Shown: positions 15,006 to 22,916 of the stretch, piece by piece
Position numbering within the stretch: position 1 is the first letter of the stretch
Layout: each line of letters starts with the position of its first letter
From: Pseudomonadota bacterium
GTDB taxonomy: Bacteria; Pseudomonadota; Gammaproteobacteria; Pseudomonadales; Moraxellaceae
Length of the DNA: 33,626 nucleotides
Assembly (NCBI GenBank): GCA_021848605.1
Contig: JAJZUM010000008.1
Coordinates: 1 to 33,626, forward strand
Reading direction: 5' to 3'
Translations under genes and position numbers: made by a program
The notes under the pieces: generated by a model
Databases searched by the model: none
What the model was told of the DNA's origin: nothing
The model's input: only the letters and a program-made list of their open reading frames with translations

Positions 15006-16280
15006 ATGAATCAGGCCAGTTGGGAAGCAAAAAAAATTGCGGTAGTGGGTTCAGGTATATCCGGATTGGCGGCAGCGTATTTTCTGTCGCGTCGGCACGA
15101 GGTAACTCTGTTTGAATCTTCTTCCTGGTTCGGTGGACATGCTCATGCTGTAGAAGTTTCTCTGGAGGGCAAGTCGGCCTGGGTGGACACAGGGTTTCTT
15201 GTCTATAACACCCGCACCTACAGCAACTTCACTCCATTTCTTAAAGAACTTGGGGTGCGTTCCTGCCCCAGTACCATGAGCTTTGCCGTTAGCCGGGACC
15301 AAGGCCATTTTGAATGGGCGGGCTCGTCGCTGGCTACTTTGTTTGGTCAGTTAGGCAACCTCGTTCGTCCAGGTTTTTGGGGCATGATTTTTGATATTCT
15401 GCGCTTTAATCGTCAAGCCGAGCACTACTTGTTGCAAGCTCGCAGCAAGGGTTGGTCCTTAGGTGACTTGCTCAGGCATGAGCAGTTATCCGATGCCTTC
15501 TGTCAAGATTATCTTATGCCGATGGCAGCCTGTATCTGGTCCGCACCTCCAGAGCGGATGTTAGCCTACCCAGCGACTACTTTTTTGCAGTTTTGCATCA
15601 ATCATGGTCTGTTGCAGATCTTCAACAGACCACAGTGGCTCACACTTGAAGGCAGCTCACGCTGTTACGTCCAAGCAGTGCTTGCCAAAGTTAATAATGC
15701 TTTACTCAACACGCCTGTTGAGAAGGTGATTCGAACCTCTGCGGGAGTTGAGGTGCATTCGGTTGATGGAACACGCACCTTTGATGCGATCGTCATGGCT
15801 ACGCATGCGCCAACGACTCTGCAATTGCTTGATGATGCCGATGAGCAAGAGCGTGGGTTGTTAGGTGCCTTTGCCTACCAACGTAATCGTGCCTGGCTGC
15901 ATACGGATCTTGATTGGATGCCTAAACGGCGTCGTCTTTGGTCATCCTGGAATTTTATGGCAGAAGGTGGTGATCGGGATGCGGTTTGCGTTTCATATTG
16001 GCTCAATCGCCTGCAGCCCCTTCCCTGGCAAACCCCTTTGATGGTAACGCTTAACCCTTGGCGAGAGCCTGAGGGTGTGCTCGAAGTTTTTGACTACGAA
16101 CATCCCTTGTTTGATGAGGCAGCTATCCAGGCCCAGCGTCGATTATCGGCTTTGCAAGGACATCGCCATACCTGGTATGCCGGCGCCTGGACCCGCTACG
16201 GGTTTCATGAAGATGGTTTGCGATCTGCTTTGCAAGTGGCAGCAGCGTGGCAGGCTTTACCGGATTGGGCAACGGTTTAG
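15006..16280 (+). CDS. FAD-dependent oxidoreductase (amine oxidase/desaturase-like)
   Basis: The 424-residue flavoprotein begins with a Rossmann dinucleotide-binding motif (VVGSGISGLAAAY at residues 13-25, then VTLFE) and the HAHAVEV segment typical of a family that always travels with DUF1365 and a Cfa-like methyltransferase. A second FAD-contact region lies near the C-terminus (WYAGAWTRYGFHEDGL). The family is thought to oxidise or desaturate modified acyl chains; the exact reaction cannot be read from sequence. It is the first gene of an operon, 13 bases upstream of the DUF1365 gene. Confidence 0.88.
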   Translation: MNQASWEAKKIAVVGSGISGLAAAYFLSRRHEVTLFESSSWFGGHAHAVEVSLEGKSAWVDTGFLVYNTRTYSNFTPFLKELGVRSCPSTMSFAVSRDQGHFEWAGSSLATLFGQLGNLVRPGFWGMIFDILRFNRQAEHYLLQARSKGWSLGDLLRHEQLSDAFCQDYLMPMAACIWSAPPERMLAYPATTFLQFCINHGLLQIFNRPQWLTLEGSSRCYVQAVLAKVNNALLNTPVEKVIRTSAGVEVHSVDGTRTFDAIVMATHAPTTLQLLDDADEQERGLLGAFAYQRNRAWLHTDLDWMPKRRRLWSSWNFMAEGGDRDAVCVSYWLNRLQPLPWQTPLMVTLNPWREPEGVLEVFDYEHPLFDEAAIQAQRRLSALQGHRHTWYAGAWTRYGFHEDGLRSALQVAAAWQALPDWATV

Positions 16281-16293
16281 GAGGAGGCGGGAC

Positions 16294-17046
16294 ATGGATG
16301 AATCAGTGGTGCGTGGCCGCGTGATGCATATCCGCAGGTTGCCTGTGGAAAATGGGTTCAGTTATCCGGTTTTTTTTCTACGTGTTCGCCTCGATACGGA
16401 TCGAGCAGAATCCAGCTTCCTCTTTGGTCGAAACGTCTGGCGTCCAGTTGCGCTCTGGGATAAGGATTATGGCCCGCGTGATGGTTCTGATCTTTATCAT
16501 TGGGCTATGAAACAGTTTGATCAAGCGGGCATTCCCGTTGATGGAAAGCTGGTGCTGCAAGCTTTTCCGCGTGTTTGGGGTTATTTGTTTCATCCGGTCA
16601 GTTTTTTCATGGCCTATGATCGGGAAGGACAGCTGCGCGCAGTTATTGCCGATGTTAACAACACGTTTGGCCAACATACCCATTATGTACTGGATGTAGG
16701 GCGTATGCATGCGGAAGCTGTGGAATGTGCAAAAAAAATGCATGTTTCTCCGTTTAATCGGCTTGAGGGGGGCTATCGGTTCCGTTTCCGTGAATACAAC
16801 AATCGACGCTCGGTATCCATTGACTACTGGATTGACGATCAATGTGTCTTGCGAACGGGATTGTCGGGCAGAGACCAGCCTCTGGATCTTCGCCATGTTG
16901 CGATGGCCCTGCTGCATCAGCCCTTTCTGACCGTGGGCATCATGGCACGAATTCTCTGGCAGGCTTTTCGTCTCTGGCGAAAAGGACTTAAGTTTCATGG
17001 CCTTGAAAGCATTCAAAAAAATTCTGAAAAAGGAGCTGTGTTATGA
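16294..17046 (+). CDS. DUF1365 family protein
   Basis: The 250-residue protein has the DUF1365 pattern: GRVMHIRRLPVENGFSYPVF at the N-terminus, GYLFHPVSFFMAYD near residue 95, and ADVNNTFGQHTHYVL. A hydrophobic stretch near 205-225 may associate with the membrane. The biochemical role is unknown; it is constantly linked to Cfa-like enzymes and the FAD oxidoreductase. A strong AGGAGG site precedes the ATG at 16294 by eight to nine bases. Its stop overlaps the next ATG (ATGA), showing translational coupling. Confidence 0.9.
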   Translation: MDESVVRGRVMHIRRLPVENGFSYPVFFLRVRLDTDRAESSFLFGRNVWRPVALWDKDYGPRDGSDLYHWAMKQFDQAGIPVDGKLVLQAFPRVWGYLFHPVSFFMAYDREGQLRAVIADVNNTFGQHTHYVLDVGRMHAEAVECAKKMHVSPFNRLEGGYRFRFREYNNRRSVSIDYWIDDQCVLRTGLSGRDQPLDLRHVAMALLHQPFLTVGIMARILWQAFRLWRKGLKFHGLESIQKNSEKGAVL

Positions 17047-18269
17047 GCGATATTCAATCACTCGGATTGGTTGAAACAGCCTGGCCTCGTTCGGCGCGCA
17101 TATTTATGGATATGTTGCTTTATGCAGATCGGGGCCATCTGACTCTGACGGTACCCGGGGGGCACAGTATGCTCTTTGGCCAGGCACGTCAGGAGCCTGC
17201 AGCCGATCTGGTGGTTCATGACTGGCGCGCCATTGATGCCATGCTGGATCGCGGTGATATGGGCTTTGCTGAGGCCATACGTCAGGGGTGGTTAGACAGC
17301 TCTGATATGACCCGGGTTATGCGCTTTGCTTTGCAAAATGAATCAGCGCTGAAACGTGCTTTGATCGGACAGGGATTCATGCGTCTTATCTATTTGATGT
17401 TGCATCGTTTTAGAGCGAATACCCGTAAGGGTAGTCGAAGGAATATTGAGGCACACTATGACCTCGGTAACACCTTTTATCAGGTTTGGCTGGATCACAG
17501 CTGGTCTTATTCCAGTGCCTTGTTTGAGGGCAATATGCAGCGCACTCTGGAGCAGGCCCAATGGCATAAATATCAACGCATTATCAATAAACTGCATTTG
17601 ATGCCGGGGATGCATGTTCTTGAAATTGGCTGTGGCTGGGGCGGATTTGCTGAACATGTGGCATTACAAGGTATTCATGTCCATGGAATTACCTTATCCA
17701 TCCAACAGCTTGAGTGGGCAAAAGCGCGGATCAAGGCTGCTGGGCTTAGCCATCTGGTCGAACTGGAGTTATGCGATTATCGTGATGTTCAGGGCAGATG
17801 GGATGCCGTTGTATCCATTGAAATGTTCGAGGCTGTTGGTGAGGCGTACTGGGAGACGTACATGAACAAGGTGCGTCAGGTCCTTAAGCCGGGTGCACAG
17901 GCGCTTATTCAGACTATCACGATTGATGAAGATCGTTTTGCTTCGTACCGTCGCAGCAGTGATTTTATCCGGCATTACATTTTTCCAGGCGGCATGCTGC
18001 CGTCTTTGCCTCGATTCTCGGCAGTAGCCGCCCGTTCAGGACTGCTCACCCGCGATGTTTTGGCTTTCGGCAAAGATTATGCAGAGACTTTGCGGCGTTG
18101 GAGGGATGCTTTTGAAGTTGGCCTGCCAGAAATACGGTTGCAGGGTTTTGATGACGTGTTTATTCGTACCTGGTCACTCTACTTATCCTATTGCGAAGCA
18201 GGCTTTGAAGAGAATCGTATTGATGTGGTACAGGTCCTCCTCGAAGCAATGCCAGAGGGCCGATCATGA
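17043..18269 (+). CDS. Cyclopropane-fatty-acid-synthase-like SAM methyltransferase
   Basis: The 408-residue enzyme methylates unsaturated acyl chains of phospholipids using S-adenosylmethionine. The SAM motif VLEIGCGWGGFAEH is near residues 192-205; upstream is the AHYDLGNTFYQVWLD block and downstream SIEMFEAVGEAYWETYM and the HYIFPGGMLPS lipid-site segment, all characteristic of Cfa enzymes. In clusters of this kind the relative may make a cyclopropane or a methyl-branched product that serves as precursor for further oxidation. The start overlaps the DUF1365 stop and the stop overlaps the next ATG. Confidence 0.93.
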   Translation: MSDIQSLGLVETAWPRSARIFMDMLLYADRGHLTLTVPGGHSMLFGQARQEPAADLVVHDWRAIDAMLDRGDMGFAEAIRQGWLDSSDMTRVMRFALQNESALKRALIGQGFMRLIYLMLHRFRANTRKGSRRNIEAHYDLGNTFYQVWLDHSWSYSSALFEGNMQRTLEQAQWHKYQRIINKLHLMPGMHVLEIGCGWGGFAEHVALQGIHVHGITLSIQQLEWAKARIKAAGLSHLVELELCDYRDVQGRWDAVVSIEMFEAVGEAYWETYMNKVRQVLKPGAQALIQTITIDEDRFASYRRSSDFIRHYIFPGGMLPSLPRFSAVAARSGLLTRDVLAFGKDYAETLRRWRDAFEVGLPEIRLQGFDDVFIRTWSLYLSYCEAGFEENRIDVVQVLLEAMPEGRS

Positions 18270-18820
18270 GGTACCGGCGTTTGTTATGGGGTGGCCTCGC
18301 GTTACTTACAGGGTGTACTGCCCCTCAGGTTGTTGATTACCGCTCAGAGCGTCCGATATTCGACATCATGTCTTTTTTTCAGGGGGATGTCGATGGTACG
18401 GGCATGTTTCAAGATCGAACCGGGCATGTCGTCAAACGATTTCATGTAGTCATGCATGGAGTGGTCACCAACGATGAACTGCTGCTGCAGGAACATTTTA
18501 GCTACAGCGACGGCTCGACCCAGCAGCGGGTTTGGCATATTCACAAGGCAGTGTTGCCCGGTAGCATTGAAGGCACTGCTGGCGATGTTGTGGGGGTGGC
18601 GCATGGTGCGCAGTCGGGTAATGCCTTGCACTGGGATTATCGGCTCAAACTTCCTGTTGGTCGCCATACGCTTACGGTGGGTATGAACGACTGGATGTTC
18701 CAGCAGGACGCCGGCACACTCCTTGATGTTACCGATATGAGCTGGTGGGGCGTTCATCTTGGTCATCTTACCCTGGTCATGCATCACAGAGGAGCCTCAT
18801 CATGTTCTTGCAACCACTGA
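18266..18820 (+). CDS. DUF3833 family lipoprotein
   Basis: The 184-residue protein has a lipoprotein signal with lipobox LLTGC, the acylated cysteine being residue 17, followed by a beta-rich domain (FDIMSFFQGDVDGTGMFQD). DUF3833 proteins are found next to Cfa/DUF1365 genes and have no proven function; a periplasmic membrane-facing lipid-handling role is an inference. The gene overlaps both neighbours, by 4 bases upstream and 19 bases downstream. Confidence 0.9.
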   Translation: MRYRRLLWGGLALLTGCTAPQVVDYRSERPIFDIMSFFQGDVDGTGMFQDRTGHVVKRFHVVMHGVVTNDELLLQEHFSYSDGSTQQRVWHIHKAVLPGSIEGTAGDVVGVAHGAQSGNALHWDYRLKLPVGRHTLTVGMNDWMFQQDAGTLLDVTDMSWWGVHLGHLTLVMHHRGASSCSCNH

Positions 18821-19584
18821 ATCACCCTATTCGCCATTGGCAGGGTATGATGATCTGGGTCGTCGGTGCTTCTTCCGGTATTGGGGCAGCGTTGGCCAAG
18901 GCCATGTTGAAGCAAGGGGCACATGTGGCGGTGTCGGCACGAACGGCATCAGCACTGGAGAGCCAGTTTCAACCGGAGGTCAATGCCATGGTGTTGCCTC
19001 TGGATGTCAACGATTCCCTAGCATGGCAGCAAGCACATGAACAGATTTTGCAACGCTGGGGTCAGGTGGATATGCTCGTGTATTGTGTGGCCGACTACGT
19101 GCCTGAGCGTGTTTGGGAGATGCAGCCCGATCGTGCCCGTCAAATGGTTTTAACCAATCTGGCGGCTTATTATGATGCCTTGGCCATCCTCTTGCCTGAC
19201 ATGTTACTGGCAGGTAAAGGCCATCTGGCACTGATTGCCAGCGTCGCCGGTTACGTAGGTTTGCCCAAGGCGACTGTCTATGGTCCGACCAAGGCGGCTC
19301 TGATCAACCTGGCAGAAATTCTTTACAATGACCTTCATGCGCTTGGTATTAATGTTTTCTTAATCAATCCCGGATTTATTGCGACCCGACTGACCGAGAA
19401 AAATGATTTTGAAATGCCGGCTCTGCTTAGTCCGGAACAGGCCAGTGCCGCAATCATGGCAGGCATGGCATGTGGCGATTTTGAAATCCACTTCCCGCGT
19501 CGGTTTACCCGTTGGCTTAAACTGGTTCAGCTGATGCCCTACCGGTGGCGTTTTGCCCTCATGCAACGGCTTGTGTCAACTTGA
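18802..19584 (+). CDS. Short-chain dehydrogenase/reductase, last gene of the Cfa operon
   Basis: The 260-residue classical SDR has the nucleotide-binding GASSGIG at residues 22-28, a catalytic serine in ASVAG near 147 and YGPTK with Tyr160 and Lys164. It probably reduces or oxidises a carbonyl or hydroxyl on a lipid intermediate using NAD(P). The ATG at 18802 has GAGGAG seven bases upstream and lies inside the end of the DUF3833 gene, so it is translated from the same mRNA. Confidence 0.9.
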   Translation: MFLQPLNHPIRHWQGMMIWVVGASSGIGAALAKAMLKQGAHVAVSARTASALESQFQPEVNAMVLPLDVNDSLAWQQAHEQILQRWGQVDMLVYCVADYVPERVWEMQPDRARQMVLTNLAAYYDALAILLPDMLLAGKGHLALIASVAGYVGLPKATVYGPTKAALINLAEILYNDLHALGINVFLINPGFIATRLTEKNDFEMPALLSPEQASAAIMAGMACGDFEIHFPRRFTRWLKLVQLMPYRWRFALMQRLVST

Positions 19585-19609
19585 TGTTTTGAAGATGTCA
19601 TGACACAAG
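19570..19609. repeat. Nine-base inverted repeat over the end of the SDR gene
   Basis: CTTGTGTCA (19570-19578) and TGACACAAG (19601-19609) are exact inverted copies with 22 bases between, the first arm lying in the last codons of the SDR gene. TGTCATGACA (19596-19605) is itself a palindrome. It could form an mRNA end hairpin, though no uridine tract follows. Confidence 0.5.
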
Positions 19610-19670
19610 ATGTCATCATCATTGGGTCGTAGTGACAACAAGATCTGCGTGCAAGATAGATTGACGTTGT

Positions 19671-19757
19671 ATGACGGGTCTTGGTTTCGACACACGCTCG
19701 AACCATATTGGCTGCAATTCTGGACGTCAGCAAAAACCCGTCATGAAACCATTTTTT
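19671..19757 (+). other. Structured intergenic element, possible small RNA or structured terminator
   Basis: The 218-base gap between two convergent genes holds a nested fold. Outer arms ATGACGGGT (19671-19679) and ACCCGTCAT (19736-19744) are exact inverted copies. Inside, GGTTTCGA (19683-19690) pairs with TCGAACC (19698-19704) around a seven-base loop with one bulge, and GCTG (19711-19714) can pair with CAGC (19728-19731). Seven bases after the outer arm comes TTTTTT. The arrangement resembles a three-way junction followed by a uridine tract. Function is unknown. Confidence 0.45.
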
Positions 19758-19802
19758 GGGAGGCGTGTCACGTCGTGCAACACACCTCCGCATCCTGCGC
19801 GT

Positions 19803-20738
19803 TCATTCCTTGAGAAGTCGATAATGTGCGGCGATCTCGCGCAGAGTGAATTGTGGACTGAACTCGAAGGTATCCCGGAACAAATGGCCGTTGATCGTGG
19901 TCGAGTATTTGAAAAACTGCAGCAGATAGGGCGGAAAGCCTTTCCATTTCATGCGTTTGGCAATCCATATGGGCAGTGATGGAGGAAGAGACGGAACATG
20001 AATTTTGCTGCATCCACAGAGGTCAACCATGCGTTGATAGGCAACCCAGTCATCCGGTGCAACGTTATAGATACCCGGCCTGTTTTTTTCATAAGCCAAA
20101 ACAATGGCGTCAGCCATGTCTTCGAGGTGAATGAACTGCATGATGGGTGAAAAGCCTGCCAGGACTGGGACGCGTGGCGATGCCAGCAGGGTGCTCATGC
20201 TGTTGTTGACCCCAGGTCCAACAATATTGCATGGGCGTAAAATGGTGATATTCAGTTCGGGATGTTTCCAGAGATAGATGTTCGACAGATTTTCCAGTTC
20301 CACTGAATCGACCAGATCCATCGTGATTTCTGCGGCCTTCAGGGGGGCTTCTTCGGTGAGCATCGCCGGATTGTACGGGCTGGCACCATAGACAAAGTAG
20401 GTGGACAAGACCATGATTTGTTTGACGCTGTATTTTCGGCTCAGGTCAAACAGGCGTTGCGTGCCAAGCACATTGGCATTGTAGCGATGCATGCGCGTCG
20501 ATTCATTGGGTCCGATGCGCCCGAGGTGGATCACTCCAGTAAAAGCGTAATCGCGAAAAAGGTCTTCAAAGTGTCGCTTGTTGAAATCGATCTGAAAACT
20601 TGGGATATCGGCCGGCATGGAAACTTCCCGACGGGCATCACAGACAACCAGTCGATAGCTCCTTCGCAGCCGTCGAATGACCTGCTGGGCCAAGGCTCCA
20701 GCAGCGCCGGTAACGAGAAGATAGGGACGCTCAGTCAC
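19803..20738 (-). CDS. NAD-dependent epimerase/dehydratase family protein (extended SDR)
   Basis: The product of 311 residues starts MTERPYLLVTGAAGALAQQV, a TGxxGxxG-type extended-SDR nucleotide site, and carries IHLGRIGP, the catalytic region STYFVYG (Ser and Tyr separated differently from classical SDRs) and ILRPCNIVGPG. It has the fold of sugar-nucleotide epimerases, but proteins paired with a phospholipid acyltransferase may act on other substrates. GTG 20738 has AGGAG eight bases upstream; GTG 20747 would abut that site. It overlaps the end of the acyltransferase gene by eight bases, so they are coupled. Confidence 0.85.
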   Translation of the reverse strand: MTERPYLLVTGAAGALAQQVIRRLRRSYRLVVCDARREVSMPADIPSFQIDFNKRHFEDLFRDYAFTGVIHLGRIGPNESTRMHRYNANVLGTQRLFDLSRKYSVKQIMVLSTYFVYGASPYNPAMLTEEAPLKAAEITMDLVDSVELENLSNIYLWKHPELNITILRPCNIVGPGVNNSMSTLLASPRVPVLAGFSPIMQFIHLEDMADAIVLAYEKNRPGIYNVAPDDWVAYQRMVDLCGCSKIHVPSLPPSLPIWIAKRMKWKGFPPYLLQFFKYSTTINGHLFRDTFEFSPQFTLREIAAHYRLLKE

Positions 20739-21546
20739 GGTTGACACTCCTTAAGGCTCTGCTTTTCTGGACCAAATGTTCAATAGTGCTGCGGACTTCA
20801 TGAACCTTCCGTTGCACGGAAGTCTCGGAAGTATTGTTGTTGTCAAAGTGCATCAATGGACCGAAATGCATGACCACCTTGCTGGGCAGAAATGGAAGGC
20901 CGAGGGGGATATAGGGTACTGCCATCATGCGCGCCAGGCTGGGTATGTCTCCGAACATGGGAAATGATTCTTCACAGCCGGCAATGCCAACAGGCAGGAT
21001 CGGTGTTTGGGTCTCCATGGCCAGATGCATGAAACCAAGACCAAAGCGTTGCAGGTTGTAGCGGTTTTTCCAGCCTTTGCCGGTGCCTCGAGCGCCTTCC
21101 GGAAAGACGATCACTGCTTCTTCATGCAGAAGCATGTCCCGGCAGTTGTGTACGTCGCCAAGCACTGCACCAAGTCCGTTCATCATGTTGCCAAGATAGG
21201 GAACGGTAGGGAAAAAACGTTCAATCATAGCACGGGGCAGGCGAGCGCCGTTAGGGTTGAGTGCCATGGCAACACCAATGAGGACGCCGTCCATGGGCAG
21301 GAATCCACTGTGGTTGGAAATAACCAGGACCCGGCCGTGAGTAGGAACGTGTTCAAGACCAATTGCTTCAGTACGGTAGTAGCGCTCATAGACCCATTTC
21401 ATCAGGCCTAAGCCAACCCGGTTGACATCCAGATGAAAGCCCCAGGGGTCGTAACCCAAAGAACCCGTCTGTTTTGACGACGCGGCAACATGCTCGCGTG
21501 TCTGAGCATCAAGGAGCCATTGCTCCAGGCGATGATTCCATTTCAT
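20731..21546 (-). CDS. Lysophospholipid/glycerolipid acyltransferase (PlsC-like)
   Basis: The 271-residue protein has the acyltransferase motif in the NHSGFLPMD form (His79, Asp86), seen in a PlsC-related subfamily, and the substrate-binding VFPEGARGTGK near 147-157, with VGIAGCEESFP further on. It should transfer an acyl group to a glycerophosphate-like hydroxyl at the inner membrane face, although the acceptor is unknown. The ATG at 21546 has GAGGG seven bases upstream; an ATG at 21576 would add ten residues. It is the first gene of a pair with the extended SDR. Confidence 0.9.
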   Translation of the reverse strand: MKWNHRLEQWLLDAQTREHVAASSKQTGSLGYDPWGFHLDVNRVGLGLMKWVYERYYRTEAIGLEHVPTHGRVLVISNHSGFLPMDGVLIGVAMALNPNGARLPRAMIERFFPTVPYLGNMMNGLGAVLGDVHNCRDMLLHEEAVIVFPEGARGTGKGWKNRYNLQRFGLGFMHLAMETQTPILPVGIAGCEESFPMFGDIPSLARMMAVPYIPLGLPFLPSKVVMHFGPLMHFDNNNTSETSVQRKVHEVRSTIEHLVQKSRALRSVNRD

Positions 21547-21579
21547 GCAAAGTCCCTCGTAAAGCCTGCCCCTCATGCA

Positions 21580-21593
21580 AGGTTTTATAACCT
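21580..21593. promoter_or_regulatory. Palindrome upstream of the acyltransferase gene
   Basis: AGGTTTTATAACCT consists of AGGTT and AACCT arms around TTAT, about 34 bases before the acyltransferase start. It could be a regulator site, or contain the -10 region (TATAAA on the minus strand). No matching second site is seen. Confidence 0.3.
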
Positions 21594-21701
21594 ATTGCCA
21601 TGAGCTAGTGTATCATGCCTGTTCATTGGATCTTCCTTTCAGAGAAGTTGAATCTGGACATATTTTCGTGACCGGCCATTCGAAAATTAGGCTATCGTGT
21701 A

Positions 21702-21730
21702 TTGACAGGCTGAACGGGCTTCAATAAAAT
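21702..21730 (+). promoter_or_regulatory. Consensus sigma-70 promoter of tRNA-Gly
   Basis: TTGACA (21702-21707) and TAAAAT (21725-21730) have an ideal 17-base spacer. The following GTGCGCTC is a GC-rich discriminator of the kind linked to stringent control of stable RNA genes. Transcription would start about eight bases before the mature tRNA. Confidence 0.85.
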
Positions 21731-21744
21731 GTGCGCTCACTTTT

Positions 21745-21820
<76 letters not shown>

Positions 21821-21918
21821 TTCTTATTCGAGGCCTTTTTGCAGGCACTCTGACCTGATGAACATACGGCCATTTGTGTTTTCTCTTTGTTTCTGTGGTT
21901 CATTCATGAGATGGACGC

Positions 21919-22755
21919 ATGAAGATTGAGCAACGGTTTCCTGCAGAAACAGACCGAGAAGCGGCTATTGGTGTTTTTGACTCGGGTATTGGTGGTTTGA
22001 CCGTTGTCAAAGCGCTGATGGAGCGATTGCCCTTCGAACATATCCATTACTTTGGAGACACTGCCCGGGTGCCCTATGGTATCAAGTCAGTGCAGACGAT
22101 TCAGTCCTTTAGTGCCCAGATTGCTGATTTTTTGTTGGAACGTCGGGTCAAGATGCTGGTTGTGGCCTGTAATACCATGGCGGCTGTTGCCGGTGACTTG
22201 ATCAAAAAACGTTCGGGCGTTCCAGTTTTGGATGTCATCGCTGCCGGAGCCGATGCAGCCGTGGCTGCAACCCGCAAACGGGCAATTGGTATCATTGGAA
22301 CCCCGACAACGATCAATTCCAATGCCTATGCCAGAGCTATTCACGCCCTGGATGGACAGGTTCGGGTGTATTCGCAAGCTTGTCCACTTTTTGTTCCTTT
22401 GGTTGAAGAGGGCTGGCTGGATCATCCTGTGACCCGCTTGACGGCTGAAGAATACCTCAAACCGGTCTTTGTTGAGTCAGTTGATACGCTCGTGCTGGGT
22501 TGTACCCATTATCCCTTGCTCAAGCCACTATTGCAGGATGTTGTGGGTGGCAGCATGCATCTGATTGATTCAGCGTTGACGGTTGCTGAAGAGGCAGCGC
22601 GGTTATTGCAAAGCAATGGTATGGAAAATACGTCGCGACAGACGCCGGAATACCGTTTTTTCGTGACCGATATCCCCTTGCGATTTCAGGCACTCGGAAG
22701 TCGTTTTCTGGGTCGGGACCTGCCTCTGGTGCAGACGGTATCCTTGCCGGGATGA
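21919..22755 (+). CDS. murI: Glutamate racemase
   Basis: MurI converts L-glutamate to D-glutamate for peptidoglycan synthesis in the cytoplasm. The 278-residue protein has the catalytic aspartate in GVFDSGIGGLTVV (Asp21), the first catalytic cysteine in VACNTM (Cys84) and the second in GCTHYPLL (Cys195) with His197. Length is normal for the family. The ATG at 21919 gives a short N-terminal extension before the conserved core. Confidence 0.96.
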   Translation: MKIEQRFPAETDREAAIGVFDSGIGGLTVVKALMERLPFEHIHYFGDTARVPYGIKSVQTIQSFSAQIADFLLERRVKMLVVACNTMAAVAGDLIKKRSGVPVLDVIAAGADAAVAATRKRAIGIIGTPTTINSNAYARAIHALDGQVRVYSQACPLFVPLVEEGWLDHPVTRLTAEEYLKPVFVESVDTLVLGCTHYPLLKPLLQDVVGGSMHLIDSALTVAEEAARLLQSNGMENTSRQTPEYRFFVTDIPLRFQALGSRFLGRDLPLVQTVSLPG

Positions 22756-22916
22756 GTTCGGTTTTGTCCGGTATGCCTTTGTTGTTGTTCACAGAGAAAA
22801 TACGTAAATAGGACATGGCGTTATGGCCGAATGAGCCTAAAGGCATTACACTGAGTGTTCGTGTATGCAAAGAGGATTGTCGGGATTGTTCCCTTTGGGC
22901 TGACAAGGATGGCGAA

